From positions 2,226,908-2,290,907 of the forward strand of contig NC_092033.1 of the NCBI RefSeq assembly GCF_042242105.1: a stretch of 64,000 nt of DNA. The letters are read 5' to 3'. The position numbers and the translations under genes are program-made. Below the pieces are notes generated by a model that did no database searches, was not told where the DNA came from, and was given only the letters and a program-made list of their open reading frames with translations. Shown here piece by piece: positions 1 to 30,496 of the stretch. Origin of the DNA: Pempheris klunzingeri. Lineage: Eukaryota > Chordata > Actinopteri > Acropomatiformes > Pempheridae. Position 1 is the first letter of the stretch; every line of letters starts with the position of its first letter.

Positions 1-1980
1 AAAAAAGAAAAGTGAAAATTGATGCAGCAGAAGTAGAGAGATCTTCATTTTTAGCCCCTAGCATGGCTTAAGCTGCAAAAACTCCCATAACAGAGGGACA
101 AATAATTTTGCCATGAATCACTCGCATGATGTTTTTCAATTTAAAAGATAATTGGTGAAGTATCATTTAGTTTGGCGTGAAACTCTTGTCTCGAACTACA
201 CGCATCTCCTGCTAGCTAGCTAGCTAACTAACTTAGCTACGTTCCACGACAGACCCCTCTACCTGCTCATGTGACTTTCTTGACTTGCAAAATTATCCTT
301 TTAAATTGACAAACATCATTTGTGTGATTCATGGCGCAATTCAAAGAAGTTATTTGTCTCTAGCCGTTGACTACCACTCATATTCTTTCCGAAAAGGTCC
401 CGTGGCGGTTCACCAAAAGGGGCGGGTCTTCACCTCTCAACCCAGATGATAGGGTACATGTTGTAGACTTCAGAGATGTCCCCCCAAAGCCACAGAGGAC
501 ATCATTCAGCTATTTTTGTGCGTAAACTGATCTTAATGTGAAAAATGAGTGGAGTGCCCCTTTAATTACTGACTGGAAACATACAGTCAGACGTCAGACA
601 GACATCCCTGATTAACCAGTGTGTTTTTTATCGACTCGACTGTACGATTCCAACCTGAAATCTGACGCTAGCAAAGCTAACACCAAGCTGTGGCAGGCCT
701 GCTGGACGGCAGTAGCAGGAGAGATGCATGATGGGGGATTTTGTTGATGGCTACCGCTGCAGATTCACAATTGTTGTGTCTCGTCACTGGAATCGCACCA
801 ACACAGCGTGGAAAATATTGAATACTTTCCCGCCTTCGAGTGGAACGCGTGGTTACGATATGATTGTCGGCGGCTAGAAGCCACTGAGGCTAACGATTTA
901 GCTAGCTAGCAAGCGGGTAACGTAACATCAATGCAGGAAATGTGAGACCGTTGGGAGAAATGTAAAATTACTACGAAAAAACGACTAAAAATACAACATA
1001 TTATCTTACCACCAAATGCGTAACGTGAATAATGGTCACAACTCGTTAAACTTTCACCACAAGCCCCGTTTGAATGCACCATTGTTCCAGATTCAAAAGT
1101 GCATCTGTAACCGTATTTTGTAAACTTGTACATTTACGTTTCTGTAAAATTAGTTTCGTAAACTTTAACTTTTTTTTGTTCTCTGCCTGCAAATTCGGTT
1201 TTGCAATGCTAACACGCATCCTCGTGGACCTGTGGCAGGTTTACTGCGCGGTAACGTGTTGTACTTGAGGTGCCGCAACGTAAAAACGGCACTACGCACA
1301 GCACAGTCGGCGAGCTTACAGATGCAGACGTAAACGTACAAGCTCACCTTTCTGAGCGAGATCGTATTTCGCAAAGGGGGAAAAAAAAGCCAAATTGTTG
1401 CATTCAGAGCGTCCAGTTCCTCAGACTGTAAGAGATACTCGGTGCTTTTCGTTGTGAGGTGACGTGTGACCCTGTTCGATGTCAAATTCATGTTCTGGGT
1501 TGTAATTCAGCAACGATGCCACTTTTTTTTTTTTGGTTTGTTTTCCTCAGATTTAGATGCAGAAGGAGGGTAAATACTGTATTTGGGATCCATACAATTC
1601 TAAACATGTACGAGATGACTTGAAATCCATCACTGTGCCACTTTATCTAAAGGGGGCTTGTCACTTTAATCATGATTTAAGCCAGACAATTCATTTCTAA
1701 TGGACCAAACCAGCTCACTGACTCACCCCGAGTCAGATCAGCGTCACGTAATATTTCATTATTCATGCTTAAAGACGTCCGCTAACTCGGTGAGTATTTA
1801 TTCTTTTTAAAACAGCAAGTGACACAAACATAAGGGACAAAAGCTGATTAAAAGGCCCGTTCACATGTAGAACCAAGGGATTAGACTTGGATGAAACTGG
1901 TCTAATTCTCTCAGACACCTCAAGAGCCTGTGAGCTAATAACCCCCCCCCCTCCGGGTGTTGAAGTGAGTCCAATATCTC
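1..1980. other. Non-coding stretch, no gene recognised
   Basis: I find no exon with believable splice sites and no protein similarity here. The open frames present are short, lack domain-like composition and overlap each other on both strands. Short tandem CTAG-type runs occur near 215-235 and 898-912. A cytosine run lies near 1943. The stretch ends where the first foldback element begins. Confidence 0.6.
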
Positions 1981-2732
1981 AACACCTGGGCTGCATCTTT
2001 ACATGTTTTGGGTTCAAAATGGTATAAAAACCTTTGGAGCTGGTCCACTAAATCACTAGATAGCAGTAAAGTAAGTCATCCTTTGGGGCAAGTAACGACA
2101 TTTTTGCCCCTGACAGGTTCAGATTGTTGTTCTAAGTATTTGATGATGTTACAGACAGGATCCCTACAGAGACAGACCTGGAAGATCCTTTTTATTTAAA
2201 CAAAAACGGCTGTTTTATCGCTCTCTTCAAAGCCGCCAGACTCCATTGACAAAAACGGTAATTTTACCTCACAGAAGAAAACAGTTGCTGGTCCAGTTTT
2301 TGTGACTTTGGTGTTTTAGGATGTTAATTCAGATCTGAACTAATTCTTTAAAAACACAAAATGAGTCAAAAACACAAAGAAATGAAGTGACCGAGACAGC
2401 GGTCAACCAGCAACTCCAGGTTTCTGTGAGGTAAAATCCCTGTTTTTATGAATGGAGTCTGGTGTGTGTGCAGAGAGCGATATAACGACTGTTTGTGGTT
2501 AAACCAAAAGGATCTTCCAGGTCTCTCTCTGTAGGAATCCTTTCCATAATGCTGTCACACACTTAGAATAACACTCTGAGCCTGTCAGTGGATCAAACAA
2601 GCACTTTTAGTGGACGTGGTGATCTAAAGGACCAATTCCCAAACTTTTTGTACCTGCCAATAATTTCTTTTAAAACCCAAAACATATTAAAAAGAATAGG
2701 CCTAAGTTTAAAAATACCAGTTATTCTTTAAA
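1980..2732. repeat. Long foldback (hairpin) element, copy A
   Basis: This is a near full-length copy of a dispersed element whose two halves are inverted repeats of each other. The left arm runs inward from the tract ending TTGGGTTCAAAATGG through GACTCCATTGACAAAAAC (about 2240). The right arm repeats the same blocks in reverse complement, with AATGGAGTCTGG near 2450, and ends near 2728. The centre has a short unpaired segment. Arms this long would make a single-stranded copy fold into a hairpin of several hundred base pairs. No coding capacity is visible, so it is non-autonomous. The right arm is almost identical to that of the copy at 41.1-41.9 kb, placing both in one subfamily. Confidence 0.8.
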
Positions 2733-5141
2733 GCAAGAGTTAATTTGTTTAAAATACAGGCCAGGACTATGTTGTGCGGTATTTCTGTGTAATGCTGTGT
2801 ACATATAGCTGTAGACACTTGAAGGAAACTGTCTGTGGAGTGAAGGATAAAATGCTCATTAATATATTCAGTCACATCGATGAGTTTTTATGTTGATAAA
2901 GTGCTTAAAGTAATAAAATTCATCACTTAAAGGCTTAAGGTTTCTCTTTTTCTGTTGGGGGACGGGACCAGGGGGAGGAGTCTCACTTTTAATTTAACAC
3001 CATTATTCAGAGTATTTCTAGCATCAGAAATGGTTGTTAGTGAGCAGGTGCTTTTATTTTGAAACGCACTCTTATTTCACCAGTTTCTGTGACTTTGAGT
3101 CGACCTTCAGATCACAGCGGACACTAATTTATGATTATTTATTTACCATTTCTATCTCTAGCAGACTTCATTCATCTCTTCAGTTTATGATTAAAGGATT
3201 AAAAACTAATATGAGGAAACTCTTTATTCAAAACGAAGGAGCAAAACTCCTCTACTCATATAAACTGTTTGTCACTTTAGGAATGATTAAGTGTCAAAAT
3301 GAATAAGATAAAAGAAATAAAAGGCTGTACATGCTTTAATTAATTCGACTTTTGTTAACATCAGTGCATTTTATGTATTTACTGGCACTTTTTTTTGCTC
3401 CTAATATGTTTTATTTAAATATCTGTTATCAATTAAATATTTTTCTAGTTTTATTTTAATATTTAAAAGTTTTGTTAAGCACCTTCAGCTGCATTTTATG
3501 TATGAAATTATGAAGTATTATATTGAATTATTAATGTATTTATTTATCAATTATTATGTCTTCTTCCTCCTGAAAATACTGGATTAGTAAGCACACTCAC
3601 CTTTTCTTAAAGTCTAGTTTTTTATAATAATAATAAAAATAATAATTCTAGTGTTTTATTGTCATATGCAAAAACAAAAACAACTTTCACCGCAGAGTGA
3701 AATTCTTTTCTTTTGCCTTTTTGGCCTTCACAGCTGCTGTGAGGATTAAAAACAGACACATAAGTAATAATATATTCAAGAAGAAAGTCAAGAAGAAAGT
3801 TTCAAGTAATAAGAGCAGCTTAAAGATATATTGCATGAGGAAATACCAATAATTATAATAATCTTTACTTGTATAGCACCTTTGTTAACTTCTTAGCTAA
3901 AATGTTGTTTCACACCTTCTTTGTAGTTTTAGTTTTAGTTTGTTGTTTTAGTTTTAGTTTGTTGTTTTAGTTTGTAGTTTTAATTTGTAGTTTTAGTTTT
4001 TAGTTTTAGTTTTAGTTTTAGTTTTAGTTTGTTGTTTTAGTTTTAGTTTTAGTTTTAGTTTGTTGTTTTAGTTTTTAGTTTTAGTTTGTTGTTTTAGTTT
4101 TAGTTTGTTGTTTTAGTTTGTAGTTTTTACTGCAGTGGCTCCGTCCGGCCGCTGGGGGGCGCTGCTGACACACCTGTCTGTCCTCTCAGCTGATTTTATG
4201 AACTGCTGACCTGAGGACACCTGGTACCTGCGGGGGGAGGTGAGGTTGATGGGGGGCTGGACGCCGTTCTACGCACAGAAAACATGAAAATCAGCCTCTA
4301 AAACAAACATTTAATGACAGATCGAGTTAATAAAAGTCACTTTTGAGCTTTAAAAGCTGCACAAATGATCTGTTTTTAAATGTTTGTATCACATTAGACA
4401 CGTAAAGAGAAGAAGAGCCTCATGCAGTGACAGCTGTCACATTAAATACTTTATTTTTAAATGAATTTACACTCACTCAATAATTAAATGAACCCTGTAA
4501 TATTTTAAATACACTTATTTAATAATTAATAGTTAATGATATGAAGCTTTTTTCTGCCTGTGTGTGTGAAGAAGTTCATTAATTTCACTTTTATTCCGAT
4601 TTTATGTTTATTTATTGGACACGTGAGGACGTTTCCACCTTTCCCTCCCTGCACGTTTCCTAAATCACCTGCACAAACATTTTTCTGTCACATAACGGCC
4701 AAGAAATCACGTTTTTCTCTCCCTTTCCTGTAAAAATCTCTCTGTGTTAACCGGGTTTTTTTTAATCCTTTACCCCGATTAAGGAAACCGGGTTACTGGT
4801 TTACATTAAGAAATCAGGTTACTGCAGGAAGCCGACAACAACCAGGTTACTTAAGTGGTCTTGAACGCACCACGATGCAGAGGTGACATGTCATGTCGTG
4901 ACCTCATTATTTACAAAAACAAACAATACTTCCTTATTATATCAGAATATTTTCCATCTCAGAGTTTATAATAGAGAGAAAGATTAGAGATATATTTACT
5001 TTTTAGAGCTTAATACTGTTTATTTCTTGCTCTAAATGCAGCATTTCATGTCCAGTATCAGCCTGATAGACTCTTTTAATGTTATTATGTGTTTTTGTTA
5101 CAGATTTAACAGCCAAATTATATTAAACTAGAAAGTAAGGT
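2733..5141. other. Non-coding stretch with interspersed repeat fragments
   Basis: No gene is supported. Around 3655-3705 there is a fragment with TTTATTGTCATATGC and GTGAAATTCTT, a combination common in teleost interspersed repeats; similar pieces occur near 12822 and 33238. Around 3868 a piece reading TTGTATAGCACCTTTG resembles another widespread fish repeat tail. A tandem TTTTAGTTTG-type array follows and is listed separately. The rest is AT-rich unique sequence. Confidence 0.55.
3922..4128. repeat. Degenerate tandem repeat of TTTTAGTTTG-like units
   Basis: About 200 bp consist of interspersed TTTTAG and TTTGTTG words on the plus strand, giving a purine-poor strand with variable unit order. 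This is a simple-sequence minisatellite with no coding content. Confidence 0.85.
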
Positions 5142-5550
5142 CAACCACAAACAGCTGTTAGATCTCTTTCTTCAAACACACCAGACTCCATTAACAAAAA
5201 TGCTTATTTTACACAGGAGTTGCTGATCTTCTACTACGTCCACTGGTCAGTTTGTTGGTGTCATTGTGTGACTTCAGTGTTTTAAAAGGTTAGTTTGGAT
5301 GCAACATAATACTTCTGTAACACACAACAACACAAACAAACTCACAGATGGAGGTCAGCAGTAGACCAGCCTCTCCTGTGCTCTGCGAGGTAAAATTACT
5401 GTTTTTGTCAATGGAGTCTGGTGGCTTTAAACCAGGCGATATAAGGGCTGTTTCTGATTAAACAAAATGGATCTTACAGGTCTATTTCTGTAGAGATCCT
5501 CTCTTAGGATAACAATCTGAGCCCTTTAAGTGGACGTGGTGGTCTACTAC
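5142..5550. repeat. Foldback element, copy B (inner part)
   Basis: The paired inner blocks of the foldback family are recognisable: CACCAGACTCCATTAAC near 5188 on the left and the inverted GTCAATGGAGTCTGGTGG near 5408 on the right. The central TTGTGTGACTT and TAACACACAACAACAC words sit between them. The outermost arms are missing or too diverged to place. Confidence 0.75.
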
Positions 5551-6212
5551 CACTACAGAGTCCTGAACTTTGACCCAAATTAAAAGAAAACAGATAAAAA
5601 AGGACAACTTTTTGTCCTTTTCTTGGCTTATATAAAGTTGTTTTCATCAGCTGACCCATATTTTGTTAATTCAGCAGCACGGCGGTGATTAAACGAGGAT
5701 GTGTAGAATATTTGCAGGCCTGCAGCGGGAACAGAGAGTGTGTGATGAGTAAGGAAAGGCCACGGAGAGCTCCTCAGGAGAGCAGGAGCAGCGACTGAAG
5801 CTCAAAGGTCACAGACAGGACGACCGGCCAGCACACGAATAATTCACACCTGTAGCAGGACTGGATTTATTCTAAAAATCTGTAAAAGCAAGAAAACAGA
5901 GACGCGTCACTGATTTATTTTGATCAAATTAGCCCTTTATTGACATTACAGGTGTTTAAATACATTTTGATTTAAAATAATGAAACAATTTGACATTAAA
6001 TTACATCAAATCCTCTCAGGAGCCTACAGATGAACTCATAAAAACAGCTCATGTGGAGTTTCTCTGTAAATTAACATTTCTGGTTCTCCTGTTTTTTCCC
6101 TGTTTCCTTTCCCACTCGCGCTGTTTCCGGGTTGCTACGGTGCACGAGGACAGCGTACTTTCTCCGCAGACGGGCTTTAAATGGGTTAACGAGCCAACCG
6201 GCGCCGCGTGAC

Positions 6213-6315
6213 CGCACAGTTATATAATATATAGGTCAACACGTTTCTGGCTGGCACGTGCAGGCCGCTGTCTTATGTAAAGTCTCGTGCAAAGGTCTCG
6301 AATTACACTATGTAG
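6213..6315 (+). promoter_or_regulatory. Clock-element block: TATA-like tract, RORE, E-box, D-box, then a splice donor
   Basis: Visible in order: an AT tract (TTATATAATATATA, about 6220-6233); a perfect match to the RORE consensus WAWNTRGGTCA (TATATAGGTCA, 6228-6238) overlapping that tract; a canonical E-box CACGTG (6255-6260); a canonical D-box TTATGTAA (6273-6280); and a donor-like TAG|GTGAGG with the exon side ending at 6315. The surroundings (6110-6310) are rich in CpG compared with the AT-rich flanks. ROR/REV-ERB factors bind ROREs, BMAL/CLOCK binds E-boxes and PAR-bZIP/E4BP4 factors bind D-boxes. The block lies 2.3 kb before the first coding exon of bmal2 in the same orientation. I infer a distal or alternative bmal2 promoter with a possible non-coding first exon. 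The sites are direct observation; function is inference. Confidence 0.5.
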
Positions 6316-8340
6316 GTGAGGACCGAAGATCGTCAGCGCGGGAGGGAGGCATCACTCCGAGAGGGTTTCTGTTCTCAACTGGGTTGAATGAGGACATCAT
6401 GGCTACATTAGTGGGGTTTTTGTTGTTGTTGTGTTTTGTTAAATTCCTAAAAATATAAACGTCTAAATCTTTTGAGAGCTTCTCACAGAACCTGGGGCAG
6501 GCTGCTGAGGTGTTTGTCCTACGTTTAGGCAGTTTGAGAATATCACACAAGAAACTTCTTTTAGTCCAAAGAGGCAAAAAAACCTCAACTGAAGAGGAAA
6601 CAACGCTGCATTTGTGACATGACATCCATTTAATGAACTACAAAATATGGACACGTGTGAAAACGTGTAAAAAAAACAGACTGATTCTGACTTAAAAACA
6701 CAAAACAGTTTTTATCTTTAATCTTTATTGATATTCGTAACAGACACTTTTCATACAGAGCAGGTGGAGACCAAACTCTGTGAGCGAGAGTTCTAGAATC
6801 TCTGGCAGGGTTCTAGAACTCAGGGCGAAGGGTTCTAGAACCCTCGACTCCTTCACTGGAACCTGTGCTTCCTAACCCTAACCTCCTCTGGGTCTTTCCA
6901 CTGAGAGAGAGGCCGATGTTATTTTAAGACACAACTGAGCTTCGCTGTGGAGAATCTACATCAGACCCAAGTTGTTTTCTGTCAGCGGAGTATTTTTGTA
7001 TGAATTAAAACTCCAGTGTCCTCAAATGGGTCTCGTACATACAGAAAATCACACATGTGGTTGTTCACTGTTTCCTTCCATCCACATTTTGTGAGAGCTC
7101 AGAGCTCAGAAACAGCTTATAGTTATTATATATTCTAGTTTTAGTCATTTCAGGTCTGAGGAAAGTGGCCTCACATGAACGTCATGCTGCCGCTCTCCTG
7201 CTAGCTAAAGCGTCTAGATGCCGGCAGCAAGGAGCGTTATGATGGCGTCAAACCTGTCATGTGAAGGCAGCAGTGATTGTGTGAAAGCTCACGTGTTGGT
7301 GTTGTTTTCAGAAACAGTGGCAGCCACAGACGCTGATTATTCAGTGATCTCAAGTTAATATATAGATTTTTTGTCAATATAAATAGATGTTTAGTAATTT
7401 TATCTGCAGAGAAAATGCTGATAATCTCAATGGCCTCACACTTCTTGCACTAATGTTGTGTTGTCTGCCTGCTAGCTAGCAGCTATTACTGTTGGCTTCT
7501 TCTCAGTGGCTTCTGGGCGGCAACAAAAGAAGCCTTTCAGCTTTAAGTGATGATCGTAAACTGTATATGTATAAACATATATCTTAAATGCATTGATTCC
7601 TTTCATACCATATTACCATACATTCTGTTTTAACATCCATATCTAATCTGTAAACATCTTTTATTTTCATTTAGATTTTCCAAAGGATTTCACACAAGTG
7701 TACTCGAACAACCGGACTGACAATAATAATAATCTTGAATCAACTGTGTAATTTCAGATTTTCAGACCTCTTAGAATGAAAATAGTCCCCCACACGCTGC
7801 AAATGATTCAAAATGATTAAAACGCCACTGAATCCAACAGAGTGAGACCTCCTGTCTGTCGCAGCTCTGCTGGTGGGAAAGCGAGAGAGTAGCAGTCAGA
7901 TCCGTGACGCGTTCACGGCGTGTTTTTTTTTTTGTTTTTTTTTGTTCCCCTTCAGGTCACCAAAGGGAGCGAAGCACCTGAGGACTCACCCCCCCCCCCC
8001 CCCCCCCCTCACCCCCCCTCCCTCAGCATCCCGTCCAGGCTGCTCTGATCCATATCTCACCCTGCAGAGTGAAACATTTGCATTTGTTGTGTTTTATTTC
8101 ATCTAATTAAAACTCATGAATGAGACTAAATGTAGCAGTCAGAGGTACGTGCAGGATCTGGAGCAGAGAAATGTGCTGTTTTAATTTATATTCTTTATTA
8201 TTTTCTGATTCCTCCTCAGGGAGCTGAATGGATGCTGCTCAGACACTTTTATCAAGCGGAGCTGCGGCATGAATGAACCAGAAAAGGGATGAAGGAGGAG
8301 GCGAGTGTGAACTCTTCCCTCCTCTCCGTGTTTCCTAAAG
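6316..8340. other. Non-coding stretch upstream of bmal2
   Basis: No exon is supported. Features seen are a homopolymer C run at 7989-8008, further CACGTG hexamers at 6652-6657 and 7290-7295 (each about as frequent as chance allows), and AT-rich unique sequence. A CTTTATTGAT word near 6723 could be a minus-strand polyadenylation signal, but no minus-strand coding sequence leads to it. Confidence 0.5.
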
Positions 8341-8621
8341 GACGTGGGTGTTACGAGTTCACCCGTCCCTCACGTTTCTGCGCCCTCCTCCCCTCCTCCT
8401 CCTCCTCCTCCTCCTCCTCACCCCACTCCGCCTCCTTTGTAGAAAAAAAAAAATAAAAATACGGGAGGAGGGTGAGGGAAAAATGAAGTCAATTATACAA
8501 CTGGCCGGCTCCCTCCTCTCCTCCTCTCCTCCTCTCCTCCTCCTCCTCCGTGTTACTACTACAGCTGGTGGCTCCACATGAGCGCCGGAGCTCCGTAGCT
8601 TCACCGGCTCAGTCTGCAGGC
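8341..8621 (+). promoter_or_regulatory. Presumed proximal promoter and 5' UTR of bmal2
   Basis: This CT-rich stretch (repeated CTCCTC words at 8392-8420 and 8505-8550) directly precedes the bmal2 start codon. A small upstream ORF (8578-8598, reading M-S-A-G-A-P-stop) begins 44 bp before the main ATG in a different frame, so if the transcript includes it, it could damp initiation at the main start. No TATA box is clear. The transcription start cannot be placed from sequence alone. Confidence 0.45.
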
Positions 8622-26308
<17,687 letters not shown>

Positions 26309-26898
26309 AGAGGGCACGCAGCGCCTCTCACGTTCTCTTGTTCCATTTTCTCGCCGTTTCCCGCGAAACTTTGGGGCGTTCGGTTGTTCCAGCTGTTCTG
26401 GCCTTGCACAACTGAACCCACTGAACTCGAACCAAAGGCCGCAACATGCCGCACCTCTGGAAGCCTAACAGATAGGAGACTAAGTTAACAGGAAGTGTTA
26501 TGACTGATTACCTTGTCGGCCCCCCTGGCTCTTACCTGAAGGAGAGTGAGGTTTAAGTGTCCCCGGAGCCTGTGGTGATTCAGTGTCTTCCTCATTGACA
26601 CTCCAGCATCCTCAGAGGGAACAATCTTTGTGTTACCAAGGTCCAGAGGAAGAACCAGACTCCTGCCGTGTGCAGTGCTGCTACAGAAACTCCTCAAACC
26701 TTTGACATTTTTGAAAACCTTCGGTAGTTTTTCAAAGGATGGTCTGATTGTTCCATTTTTTTTTTTTTACTCTGTTTTTTAATGATCCCATCCAGACACA
26801 TTTTAAGTCATGTAAAAAATACACTTAAAAGAAAATCTATTCCTTTTCTATTAATTATAACTAACAACTTATTGAATATACAAATCTGGAAAACACAT
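26309..26898 (+). other. Presumed 3' UTR start of bmal2
   Basis: This follows the bmal2 stop codon directly. No AATAAA or ATTAAA is seen before 26898. The nearest AATAAA on this strand is near 27672, inside the inverted-repeat element downstream, so the transcript end may lie in or beyond that element. No further gene is seen. Confidence 0.5.
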
Positions 26899-27738
26899 AT
26901 GACCCTTCGCTACGCCCCTTCTTAAAACAAGCTTTCACTAGTTTGTTTTACTGCTTGTTTTCACAACGAAGGAACAATTATCGTAAAATGCAAGAGAGAT
27001 ATTGGATATGGATCAAACATAGCTAATGCTAACATTACCTGTTTCTTCAACATTCTATTAAACTACTAACATAACATGTTTTCAATTAATTTAAAGGTGT
27101 TAAAGTTTAGGATAACACCTTACTTTCTAACCAAATATCTATATCTATATTTTATTTATTTACTTAAGCTCTGTCTTGAGTGCGCTAAGCAAATGGATGG
27201 TGATTTAGCCGCGTGTATCTCCGCGCTGCAGGTTTTACATGTGTTATAATTAGTAACACTAATCACCTGCCTTTGTTTGCTAATGTTAGCTAGCTCATCA
27301 TACAGTTGTTAGCATTGCTAACGCTGCTAACACCTGCGAACAGTTAACATTAGCTTTGCTAACACCCGCGTGTCAAGCTAGCTAATGATAACTAGCTAAT
27401 GCAAACAAAGACAGGCGAATATTTTACTTTTACAAGTTACTTATAAAAGGCAGTCGTACACCATTTTAGACTCTTGCATTTCAATAACCTGCGTCCTAAT
27501 TCACAAAACTCCCAACAAATTAATGCAGAATTTTGAATGACGCTCTTGAATGCGTGCTGTAGTCCTCTTGGTTTAATTCTCGCTTTATTTTGAAATGTGT
27601 TATTACTACTCATGGATATTGTTGATAACACCAACATGCAACGTGCGGAAAGTTTGACAGGTGTAGCAGAAGTAATAAATGAAATGAATTAAGTTAAATT
27701 AAAGTAACAAAGGGCGGTGGGACCTAGCGAAGGGTCAT
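26899..27738. mobile_element. 840-bp non-autonomous DNA element with inverted termini and inner palindrome
   Basis: The ends are inverted copies of ATGACCCTTCGCTA (26899-26912 and, reversed, 27725-27738). A second inverted pair lies inside: CTGCCTTTGTTTGCTAATG at about 27268 against GCTAATGCAAACAAAGACAG near 27397-27416, flanking GCTAAC-rich sequence. No transposase frame is present. Target-site duplications are not clear, so the superfamily stays open (PIF/Harbinger-, P- or ISL2EU-like are possible). It lies 590 bp after the bmal2 stop codon and contains an AATAAA near 27672 that could serve as a polyadenylation signal. Confidence 0.7.
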
Positions 27739-30496
27739 TTCTGTCGACGAGGTTGAAACTGAACAATACGTCTTTAGTTTCAAAAGTGTAACCACTCGAT
27801 GCAACCTTCACTGTCAAGTCAGTCTTTGTGTTTTTTTTCTTATTGGAGGTTTTGCACTTGTGTAGAAAAATATTTTATATATATATATGAATATTTAGCA
27901 TTTTACACATTGGATTATAATTGGCTGCCGGTTGTGACGTCACAAATCCTGCTCTCCTGTGGTCGTCTCAAATTCAGAGAAGTCGTCTGTTTCAGCAGAG
28001 GAATGCAAACAGCCTGTTCGGCTAAGTCCAAAAAGTATCCTTAGAGAAACACATTTTCGGGTGGAGGGGGTCTTTACGTGGGGGTGTTTCTCCATAAAGC
28101 TTGTAAAGTGTCTGTTTTCATATTGAATGTGCACTAAAGGACTGAGCCTTCGTACGCCTATACTGTGTGCTCACATATCACATATTTACTGTATTCCAGA
28201 CAGTTCCGTGAAGGTAATCTACTGTATACTGAACTCCTAGCGAAATGTGGAGGGTGTGGATGGAAGAATGTTTTCCAGTGTTAACAAGGGACAAGCCAAC
28301 ATGTGTTTAGGACAGTTTAATTTTGTATTTAATACTGTTGTGGCATGTCTTACACACATCTCCTCCTTACCCTTCCTGTTGCCCCAAAATAGTATTTATG
28401 CAACCTACCACTGCACAAACATTAGCCATAGTATTTGTGTTGCTAGGAAGACAGTTGATGTTGCAGTTCATCCATTTCTGAATGTCCCTTGACCACAACT
28501 GCATTGTGTGAAAGAAAACTCCACTTTGATGCATTTCAGCATTGTTTTAAAACAGCTGTTTTGGGTCGATTTATCTGTTTGGTGGCTTTTTTTTCTTACT
28601 TTGCTACCAAAGGAAACGAGCCAAATTCATAATAATCTCACCAAAAGTACAGTGGAGTTTGATAGCGAAACGTGATGGTGTTGTTGAAACCTCGCCAGTG
28701 GAGAGGCGGAGCAGAGAGACCGATTTTAACATCCTCATTAGCCGAATAAAAAAGGCAGAATACAATGCAGCCATGAGAAGTTTGAGGTTTTTGCAGGGTG
28801 TGTGGCCACAGTCATGAATGATCACATTTTTAAGCTATTTGTTTTCTCATGACCTAACTTTAAAAGCGACCGGTTAATGCCAGTAATCGGGGGGGGGGGG
28901 GGGGGGGGCTTCAGGCTGAGGGAAAGTGAGTTGACCTTAAGGTAAATTGCATTTTATAGCAGAGTAATCCTTGAAATGTACCGTAGACTCATATCAACAG
29001 TGTATGAGTATGTGAGGGTGGATTTTACTTTAAAACTCAGTGACTGGCCTTCATTCAGCACATGTAAACTCTGGTGATATCACTGATTCCTCTAATCTTG
29101 AAAGCATAATGTGATTGTTTTGCCTTGAACATGCTGTTTCTGACAAGGTGCAGTTGTACATCGACCGTTATGCGCTCTCTTTGGCTTTAAAAAGCAAAAC
29201 TGGTGGTACTGGACAGTATTTGCCGTTGCCACCGCTGCCATTTGAAATTGGCACTGAAGCATATTGAATATGCCCTGCTATCAAATGACAAAATGTCTGA
29301 TATTTGTATGTGCAAAATTGTCGTTGCTGTATCTGCTGTAACAAGGAATGGAAGTTGAAGTCTTTGAAAGTAAACCAATTTTTCATAAATGCTCTGAATT
29401 ATATTTTGTCTTTACTACAGTATAAATGTTCTGATATGACTAAACTAGACTAGAATAACTCCTCATTTGCTTTAATATACTTTAACTTCATATTCAACCC
29501 AATTTCATCATGCATTGTTCAAAGAAAGTATTTGATTACGCAAATTATTAAAAAATTCGTTTAGCCAGAAACAGCCATTGTTTAAACCCACTAGCAATTA
29601 TTGTATTAGTACCACAATCCATGGAATTACAAAAAATGTGATATAATCTTATTAATTTTGATTTACTTCAGAATCAAACATTGAAAATATTGTGCCTTAG
29701 ATTTAAAAAAAAAAAAAAAGACTCAGCCACAAAACATTGAGCTGCATGCAAATATTTAATGCAAATAAGATGCATCACAAATATAATCACCCTTACAAAA
29801 ACAGCACTGACACAAGAGGACCACTCAATAAAAAGGGATTAAAAACTTCATTATCCATATATCATCACTGAAAAACAAAAATATAAGTCACCATTAACAA
29901 AACTGACAACCTGAGAGGAGTAACTTTACTTCTGATTTACAGCAGAACAAATTGGTCAAATCCAATTATTTAAATGTCCACAGATGTACTGTATTGTTTC
30001 ATTTCTTTTGTTTAGAGCACTCGTCTTAAAAACTAATATTTTAAAGACGCAAACAAAAATGCAATCAAGCAATCTTTTACAATGTAACTATAATCTAATT
30101 ACAAAAAGTGTTTTCAAATGTAGTCTAGGCTTTTGTAATCTGATTACATAGTCCTGATTACATGTAATCTGCTACGTAGGCGCAAAAATACAAGCTTTTG
30201 AGACCAAAAAAAATGTCATTATGCTGATGATATTGTACTATTTTCCTGAGATTTACAGAATATATCAAATAATATAAAAACATATGGATTTTTTTGTGGT
30301 TGTTCTCAACTGAGTTTTGAGGTAATCAATTGATCACATTACTTGCAGCATAGTAACACCACTGATTGTTAACAACATATCAGCTAATAGAAACATAAAA
30401 CAAAGGACACACATTAACTGTTTACTGATATTGGTGGAAATATCATATAATAATATAATAATATATAATAACATATCTGATGTTAGCATTATGTCT
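27739..30496. other. Intergenic stretch between bmal2 and the GPCR gene
   Basis: No exon is supported on either strand. A run of 20 G lies at 28889-28908 and an A run near 29704. Further bmal2 3' UTR from the left and GPCR 3' UTR from the right may occupy parts of it; the two genes converge here. Confidence 0.55.

Noticed and set aside
1165-1491. Overlapping short open frames on both strands near 0.9-1.5 kb as a gene
   Set aside because: No domain, no splice support, no continuation on either side.
4620-7295. Other isolated CACGTG hexamers (4620, 6652, 7290 and many more across the window)
   Set aside because: Total frequency is close to what chance gives in 64 kb and they lack accompanying RORE or D-box sites.
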